Assembly (NCBI RefSeq): GCF_036669915.1
Contig: NC_089321.1
Location: 2,136,316-2,200,315, forward strand
DNA: 64,000 nt
Reading direction: 5' to 3'
Source of the DNA: Pocillopora verrucosa
Lineage: Eukaryota; Cnidaria; Anthozoa; Scleractinia; Pocilloporidae
In this document: piece after piece, positions 43,670 to 56,600 of the stretch
How positions within the stretch are numbered: the first letter of the stretch is position 1
Layout: each line of letters begins with the position of its first letter
Notes under the pieces: generated by a model
Seen by the model: the letters and a program-made list of their open reading frames with translations, nothing else
Database searches by the model: none
Told to the model about the DNA's origin: nothing
Translations under genes and position numbers: made by a program

Positions 43670-46600
43670 ATTTTATTATGATTTCATTCGTTTAAAGAAA
43701 GTCTTTTGAAACCTGCAAACTAAGAATATTCGACCACAAATAAAATTGGCACAAAACATTCCCCTAACTTCGAGAATTTATCCAGCAACTTGATCTCTAT
43801 TTTATCGTGATACCAGAAATATTCTATAAATCCGTACTCATCGGTATTTCACCTAATTTTAATCAGTAACAGAGTCTAAAAGTTATTCGAAGACACAACT
43901 GCAAATACCTGACAAATGTAATAAAATCTATATTTTCAGGTCTTGAGCTCTTTTCATAATTCTATAAAAACTAATTGCATTTCTCCTTGTATCAAAAATC
44001 ATGCTTGAGCAGATTTCATTCCATTTTTAAGTATCTTCATGAATAAACACAAAGTCCATTTTATTTATTTCGGAGGAAGGAAGGCCAGCAGAATTTGCGA
44101 GTAGCGATCTGTCACTAATGTAATGCTTTCCCCTCAAGCAGTTTTTTCTCTATCCATAGATACCAAAGTGAATTAAATTCACCATACGTAAGGTGTTTTA
44201 TTTACAGTCTTGTTTTGGTTTTGAAAGCCTGTTATTCTCTTACACTATCACCCAGTGTTAGCAGTAAGTGAGCCTTTATCCTTTCAAACACAAGCCACGC
44301 GGACCGACTTGTCTTCAGTCTCCCGTCTTTGTTATGTAGATGCTACTCAAATTGTTTAAAGAAAATTTTTGGTTTAATTTCTGAATTTTAATGCTGGTCT
44401 TTCGAAAGACTATTCGGCCAGAGGCATACAGATCTGATTTTTCAACCAAAGAACTCTCACTGCATCCAAGAAAAGCTAGTTACGGTATTTCGTTTTTCTC
44501 TGCCTTTGTCCCAAGACGAAAGTAACGTAACTCACTCATTAAGTTATTATGTTCTAGAACAGTGGAATACTCGCTACAACTTAACACGTTTCTTACAAAA
44601 AAAATAAAAAGTTTAGACAATAAGGATAAGAGTTAGTCGGAACCAGCTTCTTAAACGAGAAAAAATCCCCCATAAGTTACCTGGGAAATTTAAAAAGAAG
44701 ATCTGTTTGGGGATGTGTAATTTGAGAACATTTGTTTGAATCGCAAAATTGAATCAAGATTCTAGAAATTTTCCTGAAATGACTCGTCACAATTTAAGAA
44801 AGACACAAAATTTTCGGAAAAAAAAACGTGGTTTATTCCTCACACCAATGTCCTGGTCTCCGATGGATGGGATTATTCAAGACATCCCAGACGTGCGCCG
44901 AAGAAACGGTTAAACAGATACTCACGCCATTACAGGTGTGGAGGGCTTTACCTTGGCTATTATGCTTTAGAACAATTACCTTCCTTTCAAACTAATAATG
45001 CAAAATATAGGACCTCATTTTTCAAAAGCAAAAAGTTCCTCAGAGACATTTTGAGAGACGCGAAGAAGCTGTGAAGTTTAATTCGATTTTAAGGCGTCTG
45101 GTAAAAACTAAGGAAACTTTTAATGCCGTTTATTTTTCTGCTTCAATTTTTAAAACCACGTGCAGGGGAAGACGCGTTGGGAGAAATAAAATATATAAAT
45201 CTATGTATTGGACTTAAGCGAAGTTCAAAGATCGTTCAACATTTACTGAAGTTATTTTGAAATTAACTAACAAAATCATTTCAATTATCTAGTCGCTTTC
45301 TGTTCCAAATTCATTGCCACGTGTAGGCGAAGGTTCTACCTTGCGTTTTATTTGCTACATACAGGTACGGTAATCTTTTAGGCTCGCCAAACAATCTGAC
45401 ATAAACTTGTTCTGAGGCTTTTCGACGAGTAAACATAAACGACAGCTTCCCAAAGCCTATTTTCAATAAACATCTTGCGTTGTTCTACTCATTAGAAACT
45501 GAAATCCTCTCAGGCTCGCCATTTCAAGGGCGCAGAGCCTACACATGTTGCATTCCGAACATCAATCTTAGAAACTATGCATTATTTTTCACACAAAAAC
45601 TCAGCACCAGTTTGTCAGAATTTCTACCGACAATAATTGCCGAGCTCCACCTTGCCGTCACATGAGCTTGCTGAAGTCATTCATACCTTCTAAAAGTGAC
45701 CATAATTCTCACATAAAATTAGCGAATATAATTCAGGTACACCACACAGTATCAGTAGGCAGCCGCCTAAGGGGTCAGACTAATTATTCCGATATTTACC
45801 AAGGTTGGAGTCTGTCTCGTATATTTCCCACGGCCACAGACAAATCTCCCACGGTTAATGTAAGATTTGGCATAACAACTAGGCTGATAGCCAAAAAGCT
45901 AAGTCCATAAGATAAGTCTTTTTAATTAATTTTAATCGCGATAAAACGAAAAAAAAGACACGTGTGTTGGTGATTTGTAAGGATAGAACACGACCTTCTT
46001 TATACTCAACCGTTGGCATTTCTATGACGTGTGGAAAAATCCTCGTTCGTCTTTTTGTTACTAAGAGTATGTCGATACCCTCGTTGAAATGAGGCGCTTG
46101 GAAAAATTAATTATTCGACCTTGGTACACCGTGATCCGAATTTTTAACCCGGCGCTATTCAAGACGCAAGTTACCGAAACATTTTGGTTTCTCGCAATAT
46201 CTTAACTTCTCAACGATATCTTCATTACCGAAAATCTAATTGCTCTGGGAATTTTCAGTATTGATTTCCTAAGAATAACCCTTCCTACTAGCACAGGTGT
46301 CGTCTTCAAAGTTTACACTGCTTACTTTCCTCCATCACAAAAGTAAAATAAATTCTTTGGGTGGAGGTGAAAGTCAAAATTCTTCAATTTACTTTCTTGG
46401 TGAATTTCTTAAAATGGAAAAACAGCGCGTCCGCAAAGACCGATAGTTTTGTAACAAAAATTTTTATGAACGCTGCACTTGAAAAAAAAAATTTGACGTA
46501 ATCACTTGATCGTAGAATCGCGTCGCATTACAATCGGAAGTATTCCAACTTCGATTAATGAACCTTGACAGGTAGTCTCTGTCATTAGTAGCGTTCGATT

Positions 46601-49600
46601 GTTCCTATTATTTCGATCTTCACTGTTTATTCAATGCACTACAACATGTTGCAACTGTTTCCATCAATGGAGTTTTTATCAGCTTCCCGAATGTTTCAGC
46701 AGCAACGAACCGTTCCCTTTGATTTCATCTTCCTTGGGTGGTTTCTGCTTTAAAGATAATATTTGCTTTTTAGCGCTTCTTCCTTTCGAAATATTTTTGA
46801 AATAGGGCTTTTCTGAATCGTTCTTTTTGTGTGCCGGCACCACTGGAGACATGAATGGTGAATAATGAACAGAGAAAAACAAGCCCAATTTAACCAAAGC
46901 GTCAGTGAATGGACAGAGAAAAGTTGTTTGTGTTTGTTTTCACACGTTACACATCGACCTATGCATGTGTTGTTCATGATATGGGAAAAAATGACAAAAG
47001 AACCGAAGAATGGCTCATTCTTTACTTCTAAGAATTCCTACGATACAAAATTCATGGTTTGATACTAACAAACCGCGTGTAAGCATTAAATCTCCAAAAA
47101 GGTGTTGACAGAAAGCGCTAGTTTAAGAGGTGAATTAAATAGCTTTTTCCTGTCGTTGACAACTCTTGGAATAAAAGTCAGATGTTTTGGTTTTTAATGT
47201 AGAATTAATGCCTTGGTCAAAACATTAAAGCACTGGTTTTAATGTTTCTGTGGTTTTACGGCAAAACGGAGTTAACAATCGACTCTTTTATGCAGGTATT
47301 TTAAATGAATTGATCAATTCCTGTTCGCAAGGTGTTCTCAGTATTATGTAACAACATGAAACACTTTCTTAAAACAAGGGCCCTAAAAGAGATTACTGCT
47401 GTTTAGTAATTTGCAATCAAAAAAAGAAGATTTTTGATACAGTTTAGCTAGACGAAAGAAGAGGTGCTTTCTCTAAGCGTAATTTTCAACTTAAAAACCA
47501 AAATTTCTCGTATATCAGGTTTTAACAATAACAGGAAGTAATAACATTTATGTCTTCATAAATTTCTCCGTTGAAATACTTATATTTTGATGCAGTTTGA
47601 TAATTCTTATTTAAATTTCAAAATGAGCCGAATCAGAGAAACACCTACTTGATTATAAACTGGGAACTGATAAAAGTAGATAAATATCTGTATCGAATTA
47701 TGGCAATCTGACAATCGGAGCTCTACCTCTCCATAATTTTCCTCCAGAGAGGTTCATTACGGTACCTCTATCATTCATGATCAAATGGGTATTTCTTTGC
47801 CCTCCAACACGGTAGCGGTAAATTTTATTGAGAGACTAGTAACAACTCCTTACTTCAGAGAAAGTCCCGCGGTCTGGCAAGCGAGGTTGCCAAGAAGCGC
47901 GGGAAAGTTGGATTCTCCAAGAAGTTAGCGGTGAGAAAATTTGTCGATGTTTACGTCCGTTTTTAAAGTTTACTGTCTGCACCCTTGATCTAATTTTAAT
48001 TCACCGGAATACTTTAGTTTAACATATAATATGAATACATCAGATATTTTATAAAAAGAGTTAACAATGATTTTGGAAAAAATTACCCGTGATTGGTAAA
48101 CGGCGATATCATTCACCATTTTGCTTTAAAGAGGAAGCCGTTTATGTTTTTAAAATCAGTCAGTCTTTCATTATACAGAATATGTGGAACGATGCGCGGA
48201 CTGAGTTCGCAAATATGCGTTTCGGGTTTGTCTATCTCTTTGTTCTACCCATGATTTGGTAAAGAATTTCAAATTTGCATGTTTCTCAAAGACCAAAGGT
48301 TGCACATTACCAGCGCAATATTTTTTAAAAGCATGTGCATAAATCAATCAGATAGGCTTCTGCGCCGTTCACTTTTGGACGCAAAGCTACAATTAGACGA
48401 TATCATTAAAGTATGTCGAGTAATGAATATGGTAATTACAGTGTACTCTTGTATTCAAAGACAAAATAACTACTATAATAATTAGAAAAAAGAAACAATA
48501 TGCGGAAGCTTTGAAAAACAGATAGGTCTGTCGAATTCGATTGTGATTCTTAAGATTAATGGTTGCTCTGGACTAACACAGCAAACTAACCGCTAAAAAA
48601 TCAATTGAACACTGTAACTGATGAACGATTTAAGATATTTTTGCAAAGAAAAGCACGCAATCGTGGGCTAAAATCGTGATTCTTTCGAAGAAGCACTTAT
48701 TTAGTTCGATGGCATAAAACATCAGCATAAATTCAAACTGTTTCCTCCGAATTTTTATCTCAAGAAATGTATTTATTTAGTTTTTTGCTAAAGCCTTAAA
48801 GTAAACGTCTTCTCACACCGTTGAACTTACAAACCATTCTTTGTCTTAAATGACAATATCAAATAAAACAACTCCCTTTGCGTCGAGAATGAATCAAGAA
48901 CACCGACCAAAACATATTGAATCCCAGGTTACATTTACTTTTGAACGAAAAACCCAGGAACCTTAACTGTGCCCGACTTTTTTTAACTGAAGAATAATTT
49001 TGTCTTAAAATATCTTCATCAAATTTTTTACAAGGCTTCAAATTTGTTTTAAGAAAAGATTACCAAGCGCTAGGATAAAGATTTGTCTTCTCTTTGAACG
49101 ATGGCAACAGTTTGTCATACAAGCACATTGGGGCAATTAACAAACTCACAACAGTTCCATCTGTTTGCTTCTTAGAAACTTGAAACAAAATGACGATTAT
49201 TTTTAGTGCTTCAGAAACAAGAAGTGCAACAATGGTTAAAGTAATGAAAGGCACTCGAGTAAGTAAAATATTAAAGAGATTTCAACTCAAACACGTGCAT
49301 TTTAAGCGTGTTGTTTTTTTTCCCATACACTTGAATCAAAAATCAAAATGTAATTCAACGGGCGAATTTTTTTCCCCATTAGACGTACCAATTTCCTTAC
49401 ATTTCACTCTCCCGTAACAGGCAAGAGTGGTTTTAGGGATTTCTACTTTTTTCAAATAAAAAGAACGCTCTTTCCGTAACAGCTCATTAACTCGAAGTAA
49501 ATGGAAACATTTTAAAAGATTCGATTTCGTCAATTTTGCGCGGCAAATTATCTGATCGTTTCATTTGATCGAAATTTGTTATTAAAAGTTAAAATAATCG

Positions 49601-51184
49601 AAAGCAAGGGAGACTGCCTATGCTAATGATTATAATACCTCTCCTTGTACTTTACACATTAACGTACATCAATTGCTGATACAAATACTCGAAAAACATC
49701 TGTCTGCCTTTCGGGAATACATAAGCCGGGAATGATTGTATAAGATTGCGACACAATTTGGACTTTACATCTCTTCTCGAAAGATCTGTTTAAAAAAACT
49801 CGTTTCTCTCGATACTAGTTACGACAGCGACGACTTTTATTTTTCGAGTATCGAGAGAAATGATTGCCTAGTGTTTGAAACACATCGTGTAAAAGGAGGA
49901 CTTTTTTGACATTTAACTCCTAAATCAGAGCTCATTGACAAGCGCTTGAGGCTACAATGAGTTTGGAATATGACATTAAATAGCGGTGGACGCTGATTAC
50001 AATCGCTGACTCCACTGTTCCCATACAATGGGGCAATCTCGTTCAGTTTATTATCTTTTATACATTGTTTACTCGCCAAGCGCTGTCCTTTTGTTCAGCT
50101 TGGTAATCTCAAAACATCTCCTTGCGAGAGTTCCCAATCGAGCTGAATAAAGGCCATCGAGAATTTAACAAAGCATCCAAAAGGATAATCTCGATGAATT
50201 TGAAGCAAAATAGCGTTCGTTTCACAGTTTCGCCCGGAAATAACGGATGGCATAAATTACTATCACCCAGAGACGAAGAATAATACAGTATTCATATTTG
50301 TCGCGTCCAGCCTCTGTCATATTAACTCAATTCAAAGAAATGTGCTCTTCTGTGAGGACGTGGACGATTCCTTGCTGTGCCGAACAAAATTAAATTATGG
50401 CACAAAACAAGGTATTTCAAACTTTTAATACCAATAACCCAACCGAGCAAAACGTGTTTCGCAAAACGTTTGTCATTCTCCAAATCAACATTTGCTTTTT
50501 TCTCTTTTTTTCTCTCGATCGTGTCTTTGTTAAATTTGTCACCCATGACGTCAGAAAGGTTGATGTGTTTTCGTTCGGTCGTATGCGAATCAAAACGCTG
50601 ACTTCATTCTCGCTGTCAAAGTAATAAAATCTCTTTGATGATGAACGCTTGAGTTTTGTTTTAACGTTCGCGATATCTCAACAACTAATTCGTGTTTACG
50701 CAGTCACTCAAAGCCCGAGAAGTTTGTTTGCGGTTTGAAACCCAGCCGAGGTTGCTCGGGGAAGTTGTTCTTTATCTCAAGTACGATTGTTATTGTTCGA
50801 TTCGTCATTCTCTTCGATACAAACGTGGAAAAGAAAAGGGAAGCAAGGAAGATTCTCAATTAAAAGAACTGATTAAATTCCAAAAAAATTGGTTTTTCTA
50901 AGCTCCGAACAATGGCTCAAAGCGGCAGGTTTATCTCGTCATTATTATTCCATTTCTTTATTTAGATATCGCGAATTCGTATTTACTGCCTTTTAAACGC
51001 AAATCAAGCGATATGAAATTTCGTCGTGTATTGAAAGTTTTTGCATAGTTTTATTAAACGCTGAACTCACACTTAGTTGCAGTCGGCAGAATACTCATCA
51101 CAATAGAAAAGTGACACAGCTCTGTATCGAAGCATTGTTTCTCATGCTCGCCTGTGATTGGTTCGTTGGCCGCCTAAAAGTGGC

Positions 51185-51190
51185 TATAAG
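51185..51190 (+). promoter_or_regulatory. TATA-like element of Ptf1a
   Basis: TATAAG within GTGGCTATAAGTCGACC, about 103 bp before the ATG. It is a plausible core promoter element given the expected 5' UTR length. Confidence 0.4.
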
Positions 51191-51292
51191 TCGACCGACT
51201 TGTGAGAAACGTGTGCCAACTGTGTATTAGCTGGAGCGAAAAACCTTTCAGGAGCATCAAGTCTCCCCAAGGAAAATCTTAATCGTTAACAG

Positions 51293-52157
51293 ATGGAGAG
51301 CCCGATCACTTTTCGTGAGAGTCAGTCGCAGTTGACAAGTCAATTTCATTTCACCTCCGCGGACCATCACGAGAAGAGCTTAAAGCGAAAGCGAAGAAGG
51401 AAATCCCCAACACAGCAAATCGCACAACGACATGCAGCAAACTTACGCGAACGAAAACGAATGCAAAGCATAAACGAGGCATTCGAGGGCCTTCGACATC
51501 ACATCCCCACGCTACCTTACGAAAAAAGACTATCGAAAGTCGACACTTTACGACTAGCTATCGGATACATTGGTTTTCTTACAGAAATGATTAGTTCGGA
51601 TATGAGCCACAGTCAAGCGCTACAACCAACATCTTCGGAACAACCCAGAAAAGTTATGATATGCCATAGAGGTTTCGGTGAGTACATGTTGGAGTGAATT
51701 TTTCGCTTTGGTAACTGAAGTTTATACCCATCTGGGAAGTTCTCACGTACATATAGGGCTGATGGCTAATAATCAAAATGACGTTTTGGTCATTTTTTTG
51801 CATTTTATAAACTGCAAATTAAAGGAAATCTCGCCAAAATCGGTTGGAAAATCCTTAAAGAGCAAACAAGAGCCACCCTTACCATTCCATATAACACACG
51901 AGGCAAAATCCACATATCATTTATACATTTCAACTCTTTTATTGATATTCTTCGTGTTTGCTCACTTTTTTTTCCTCGCCTTGTTTTCCCTTTTGGCAGG
52001 TACTCAAGAGTACGGTCTTCCGCCATTAACAGGCCATTCACTGTCGTGGACAGATTCGAAGAAACCCAAACTATCGTCCAGTATTATGAAAGCGAAAATT
52101 TGGACCCCTGAAGATCCTAGAATACATAACAATGCAATGTATCCTTCGCCTTTGTGA
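51293..52157 (+). CDS. PTF1A: Ptf1a bHLH transcription factor, two exons
   Basis: Exons 51293-51677 and 52000-52157 (GGTTTCG|GTGAGT and TTTTGGCAG|GT) give 180 residues. A basic stretch (31-38) precedes the bHLH (about 45-98): [20 protein letters not shown], then [20 protein letters not shown], which is almost diagnostic of PTF1A. After KVMICHRG the second exon carries [14 protein letters not shown] (W145) and [10 protein letters not shown] (W163). These match the two C-terminal tryptophan motifs of vertebrate PTF1A that bind RBPJ. PTF1A with an E protein and RBPJ forms the trimeric PTF1 complex, which specifies pancreas and inhibitory neurons in vertebrates. The protein is shorter than human PTF1A (328 residues), mainly in the N-terminus and the linkers. 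It is flanked by large gene-free regions. The call is strong; the coral role is unknown. Confidence 0.95.
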
Positions 52158-52392
52158 GAAAAGGAAAATACTGTTAATTACACTTTATGCCACGGCAAGG
52201 AAAATATTGAACTTTAATTGCAATTTAGCAGAGGTAGAATTATTTTTTAATGATTAGCTTGTGAGGATGACATTGTAATATATCTGGAAGCCCGAACGAA
52301 GTTTTAATATAAAGAGAGATTTTTTTTTTTCATTTGTGGGTTAGTGTAGTGTGTCGTGTTTGCATTTTTCTCTGAGGGAGGAATTCTAATCA

Positions 52393-52398
52393 AATAAA
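52393..52398 (+). terminator. Probable Ptf1a polyadenylation signal
   Basis: AATAAA 236 bp after the stop, followed by a TG/T-rich stretch (GTGACTGGTTTTTCTG). Confidence 0.55.
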
Positions 52399-53140
52399 CT
52401 TAACGGTGACTGGTTTTTCTGTAAAACGTTTTTGTAAATTTTTTCTCTCTCCAAGCTAAACACATCTAGAATTTGTACATTAAAAAACGTTGAATTCCAC
52501 ATTACTTGTGTGATTTTTATTTTTGGGAAAGTTAAGTGGCATAATCTCTTTGATAAGTAAATTTATGAAAAATATAATTCGTCATGGGGATAAACTGTAC
52601 GGCCTTTTGTTACATTTGAATTTAACAAAAGAGTGAATGTGGTCTCACTGCGCGGGAGACTTAATTTACATAAAACTGCTCGACTTTTCGTAGCTCGGTA
52701 TTATTGGCAAATTAAAGATTAATGAGCTGCGCAAAATATAATCGCTCTGAAAAAAGAACCGGATCATGTTTGCTTCCTCTCTCCTCAACGAAGGCTCAAA
52801 CTTCAGGGCGTTTGTCTTGTGTCGTGGAATATTATAACTAACGGGCCTTTGACTTTACCGTGTGTGCTCCTTGTGTCATAAAGAAACCTATCAGATTTCT
52901 AAAGACTCGTATAGAATGGTTGAGTAATCGTGTTTCCCAGGAGGTCTTTTGGACTGTGCAGACCTCACGGCACCATCAGACGAAACAAGGAGCCTCATTT
53001 GTCGTGTTTCCTAAGAGAAAACGTGGGTTTACACCAATGAGCTCTTGATCTTATCGATCAAGGCTGCCCTCTTTGCACGTGCGGGCGTGTTTGCCCTTCC
53101 AAAGGCTCGACCGTAGAACATTTGTGCAATGTAATAGCTT

Positions 53141-53157
53141 AGGGGTGTCACACCCCT
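53141..53157. repeat. Perfect 17-bp palindrome
   Basis: AGGGGTGT and ACACCCCT around a single C. Function unknown. Confidence 0.7.
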
Positions 53158-53505
53158 CTGAATGTTGAGCAACCGAGCGTTAAGGGGCTTTGTTCTATGC
53201 TCCTCACTCACATAAGCATTCCAAAGTGGGATGGGCTGGGGATGGGTTTTGGAAGCCCTTGCACGAGACCAATTTTCAGGTAACAGGTAGATAAATGCTG
53301 TAAACACTGGCCACGAACGCAAGGCATGACATTTTATTAAACAACCTGCGCTAGACAAACGAGATTTTAATCCGTTGGTGTGAATATCGACCCCAAGTCT
53401 TGATACGCTTATTTGCATGAGCCCCAAACGTGTTATACTCTTTATCAGGGGGATATATTTAAATGATATTGGTACACACGTTCACTTCCATGGATTAAAG
53501 CGATA

Positions 53506-53680
53506 ATGGCCGACGTAATTGCTTGTGTCGGTTCTGGCCTATCAATACAAAATACTGTCTCCGTTGCTGAGACCAAGAAGCATATTCCTATCGCAGCTGC
53601 GGGAAAAGTATTGTTAAACAGACAAGAGGCAGCTGTGACGAGCCATTTCCAAGAGCAGCTCCATTTAAAAGAAAGGAGAC
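53506..53680 (+). CDS. Possible unrecognised first exon
   Basis: An ATG in good context (GATAATGG) opens a frame MADVIACVGSGL, then QEAAVTSHFQEQLHLKERRQ, ending at a possible donor CAG|GTATTA. Amino-acid make-up looks protein-like. A TATA-like TATATTTAAA lies about 50 bp upstream. No domain was recognised and no convincing next exon was found (a candidate acceptor lies near 54304). It may also be chance. An opposite-strand frame covers the same bases. Confidence 0.2.
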
Positions 53681-56600
53681 AGGTATTATGTGTGCACACG
53701 TTCGAAGATTTACACAATTGGTAACAACCTGCGAGCTTCTGAATAGCTCTTTTTTTCATTAACACACTGGTCGATATCTACCCTGTGGAGACGAGACGTG
53801 ATTGGTCGAGAAACGACACATGAGTTTTGTATAGTGCGCCCTGAATTAACCAGACCCTGAGCTATGATCAATTATTTGGCCCTTTCAGAGCTTTGTTTCA
53901 ATTGTCAACGTCTCCTGGCGCATTCACCAGACGCATGCAATCGATTCAGAGCCAGATCTTGATGGCAGAGGAGACGAGGTAGTGTATATGAAACAGCACT
54001 GTGACTATGGTCTCCTGTCATAGCCCCCATTGTCTGCTAGATCGAGCGTGAGTTTCAAGAGCGGACTCTTCTTCCGACTTGTATCCTTTATTAAAGGTGT
54101 TACCCACGCCATGCAGTGAATTAGATTTTTCTTTTGTTTGTAGAGATTTAAATAGGAGAAGCAGATGTTTTTTGGGCTTAAAAATAAATCATGAATGTAT
54201 AATCAAAGAGGAATCGTCGGCCAGAAGTCTCTGGAGGGAGCTGACAGAGATCATTCTCTGCAGAGACCCCCTCAATCCTCTTAGAATCTCCCATCTTCTT
54301 CCAGGAACGAAAAAGCAGCAAAAGATGGAATATTTCATTGAAAACAGTGTTTATGATGTGAAATATATTAATTAACGATGGATAGTAGTAGTATTGTTTT
54401 GTTGTATGTCAACACATTTGACTGTGACTCGTAAAAGGCTTTTAAAATTTGCCAAAAACACAAGTTACTGAGCACGTTTAGCGCTGGTAATTATGTTAAC
54501 CAGCGAATTTTCTCAGTTCACAAGTGAATCAAGCCAAAACAAGCTTCCTCTTAGAAATGACAGTATTGGGGTCGGCTCAATGTTATCGAGTGAGCGACCT
54601 AAGAAGCAAAAAAATACTGGAGTCACAAAAATGCCGCAAATTTATGCAAAAAAGAGATCTTTTTTCATGTTTTATTCATATTTAGCCCTTGGCGGGAACA
54701 TCAGTGCCTTGAGAAGTATTTTTTCCCATTTATGAGAGTTTTCTTTCGATATCGAAATTCAACACAGCATAGAAAAGCGGTGTTTAACGTAAAATTTTTC
54801 GGGGGTTTTAAGAGAAAGTTCTGCGCATGCGTTATTCAAAAGAAAACGTTCGAATTCACCTACAACTGTTATTGACAATTATGTGAGCGCTATGTTAGTG
54901 ACAACTAATCGCTTTCTCCAGGTGTGTTTGCTGTTTATCGTCTTCTTAACTATGTTCCCTTGCTTTGAATTCTGGTATCTTCTTGTAACAGGTAAAACGA
55001 AAATTGTAGCGGACAATTCTCAGAAAAGTATGAATATTTAATTAACTGTGGGTCTGCAGACTTGGCGTTTCCGCAAACACTCGATGTGACTGTTTGCCGC
55101 GGAAGTTCTCGAAATGTAACTTACACGAGAGATTCTATGGGCGTTGAAAATCGGATCGGTGATGTAAATCCCTTAACAAACACTTTTGGTTAGGGTCTGT
55201 TAGTGATCTGATCTAAAATTTGAATCAAAACCTCGAATTTGCCATTCATTCATACGAAGCACAGACAACTTACAGGCAATCTTAAGAATTCTGTGAGATA
55301 TTCACGTCTTTTGTAGTTCAAAGAAAGGAAAACCCCTTCCTAAAGCCGACCGCAATGGGGTTCTTGGTAAGGCGGAATTTCGCTCGTTTTTGCATAAAAA
55401 TAAACCTAGAGTTTTCCATAAAAGTAATCATTGCTTGTGTTTGTAAAGTTTTTCGCTCAACTTGCAACCTTGAAAGGATTTTTGTGGCGAATGTCAGTGT
55501 AAATTCGAGAATACAGTCATGAGTAATGAGAGGTTCTTACAATTCTCAAAAGTCAATCTTGTTCACTGCACGGATCATGACAGCATTTTGGCCACGTGCT
55601 TTAAATTGAAGCTATAAAAAAGCTGTTGTTTTGAATGCTAAAATGCATACAACTTATTTCATTATTCCTAATTCAGAGGCAAAGGTGACTTTTATTCTCC
55701 AATCTCTGATTTTTATCAATTAGATTTCTGCCGAAGAATTGATCTTTTGTTGAGGCACAACAGAAAAGCCTGCCAGGTCAATTATTGGCCAGAGCCGTTG
55801 AGATAAGTGAGGGATTCGTGTTATATCATTTTCAGCCAATTTTACCGACGACTTTACCGTCAATTCACCATCTAGATGCGCATTACATTTTAAGCTTTTC
55901 AAAGTGCTGACAAAATTCACTTAAACAGCTTCTTAACTAATACTGTATATTGTATAGATACCTAAGTGTTACTTGACATCTCGGCACAAAAAAAAACCTA
56001 TGTCAAAGAAATCAGGTTTCCTGCAGTGATGATGTATAAGTGGTTTTCTTCCTCGTATGTATTTCGCTCCAAACAATAATTAAAACTCTAAGCAAAATTG
56101 TTTTTCTTAAATACCCTTACGTTACAATGAGGGCATCAAACTCTCAGATAAGATCCGCCAAAAGCTGACTTCATTTAAATGAAACAAAAGAAAGCACCGC
56201 AGTAGATAATATTTCTGGCTCAATTAAAAAAAGGGAAAAAGTCTTTACAAAGCTTGCTTTAATTTAGGCACCTTTTCTTCGCCGAGATGATTAATAATGG
56301 ATATTGGCGCTACTCTCAAAGAAACACTATTTTAAAATTTCTCGCAGGCAAGATAATTTTCGTGTTTCGAATTTCATAAACCATAGTCTACGATTAAAAT
56401 TCGTAAAGGTAAAAAACCGTAATTTTGTGAAAATGAAAAAAATGATACCATGCTTAAACTTGTGATAGCTGTAATAAGCTTGTTTAATAACTGCGAAAAC
56501 CTCACTCGCCTGTCTTGTAATTAGTTTATACTACACGAAGAGGAAAGTATCACTTTGGACAACTAGCAAGTTTCTGATATCCATATAGAATCAACTGAAG

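Larger units (their letters stand above)
36846..51184. other. Gene desert 5' of Ptf1a
   Basis: About 14 kb of AT-rich DNA without any supported coding exon. Contents seen: two foldback elements (37661-37761 and 43502-43669), a possible LINE tail near 38510, and long stretches (38600-43400 and 43700-51100) with few recognisable repeats. Relatively repeat-poor sequence next to a developmental regulator is where enhancers would be expected, but none can be named from sequence. Confidence 0.5.

Noticed and set aside
51678-52157. 159-residue single reading frame spanning Ptf1a intron and exon 2
   Set aside because: Only the part after the acceptor at 51999 matches PTF1A; the rest is intron.
54079-54375. 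98-residue frame after Ptf1a
   Set aside because: Its start is not a convincing ATG and no domain was recognised; a possible acceptor near 54304 was too weak to build a gene on.
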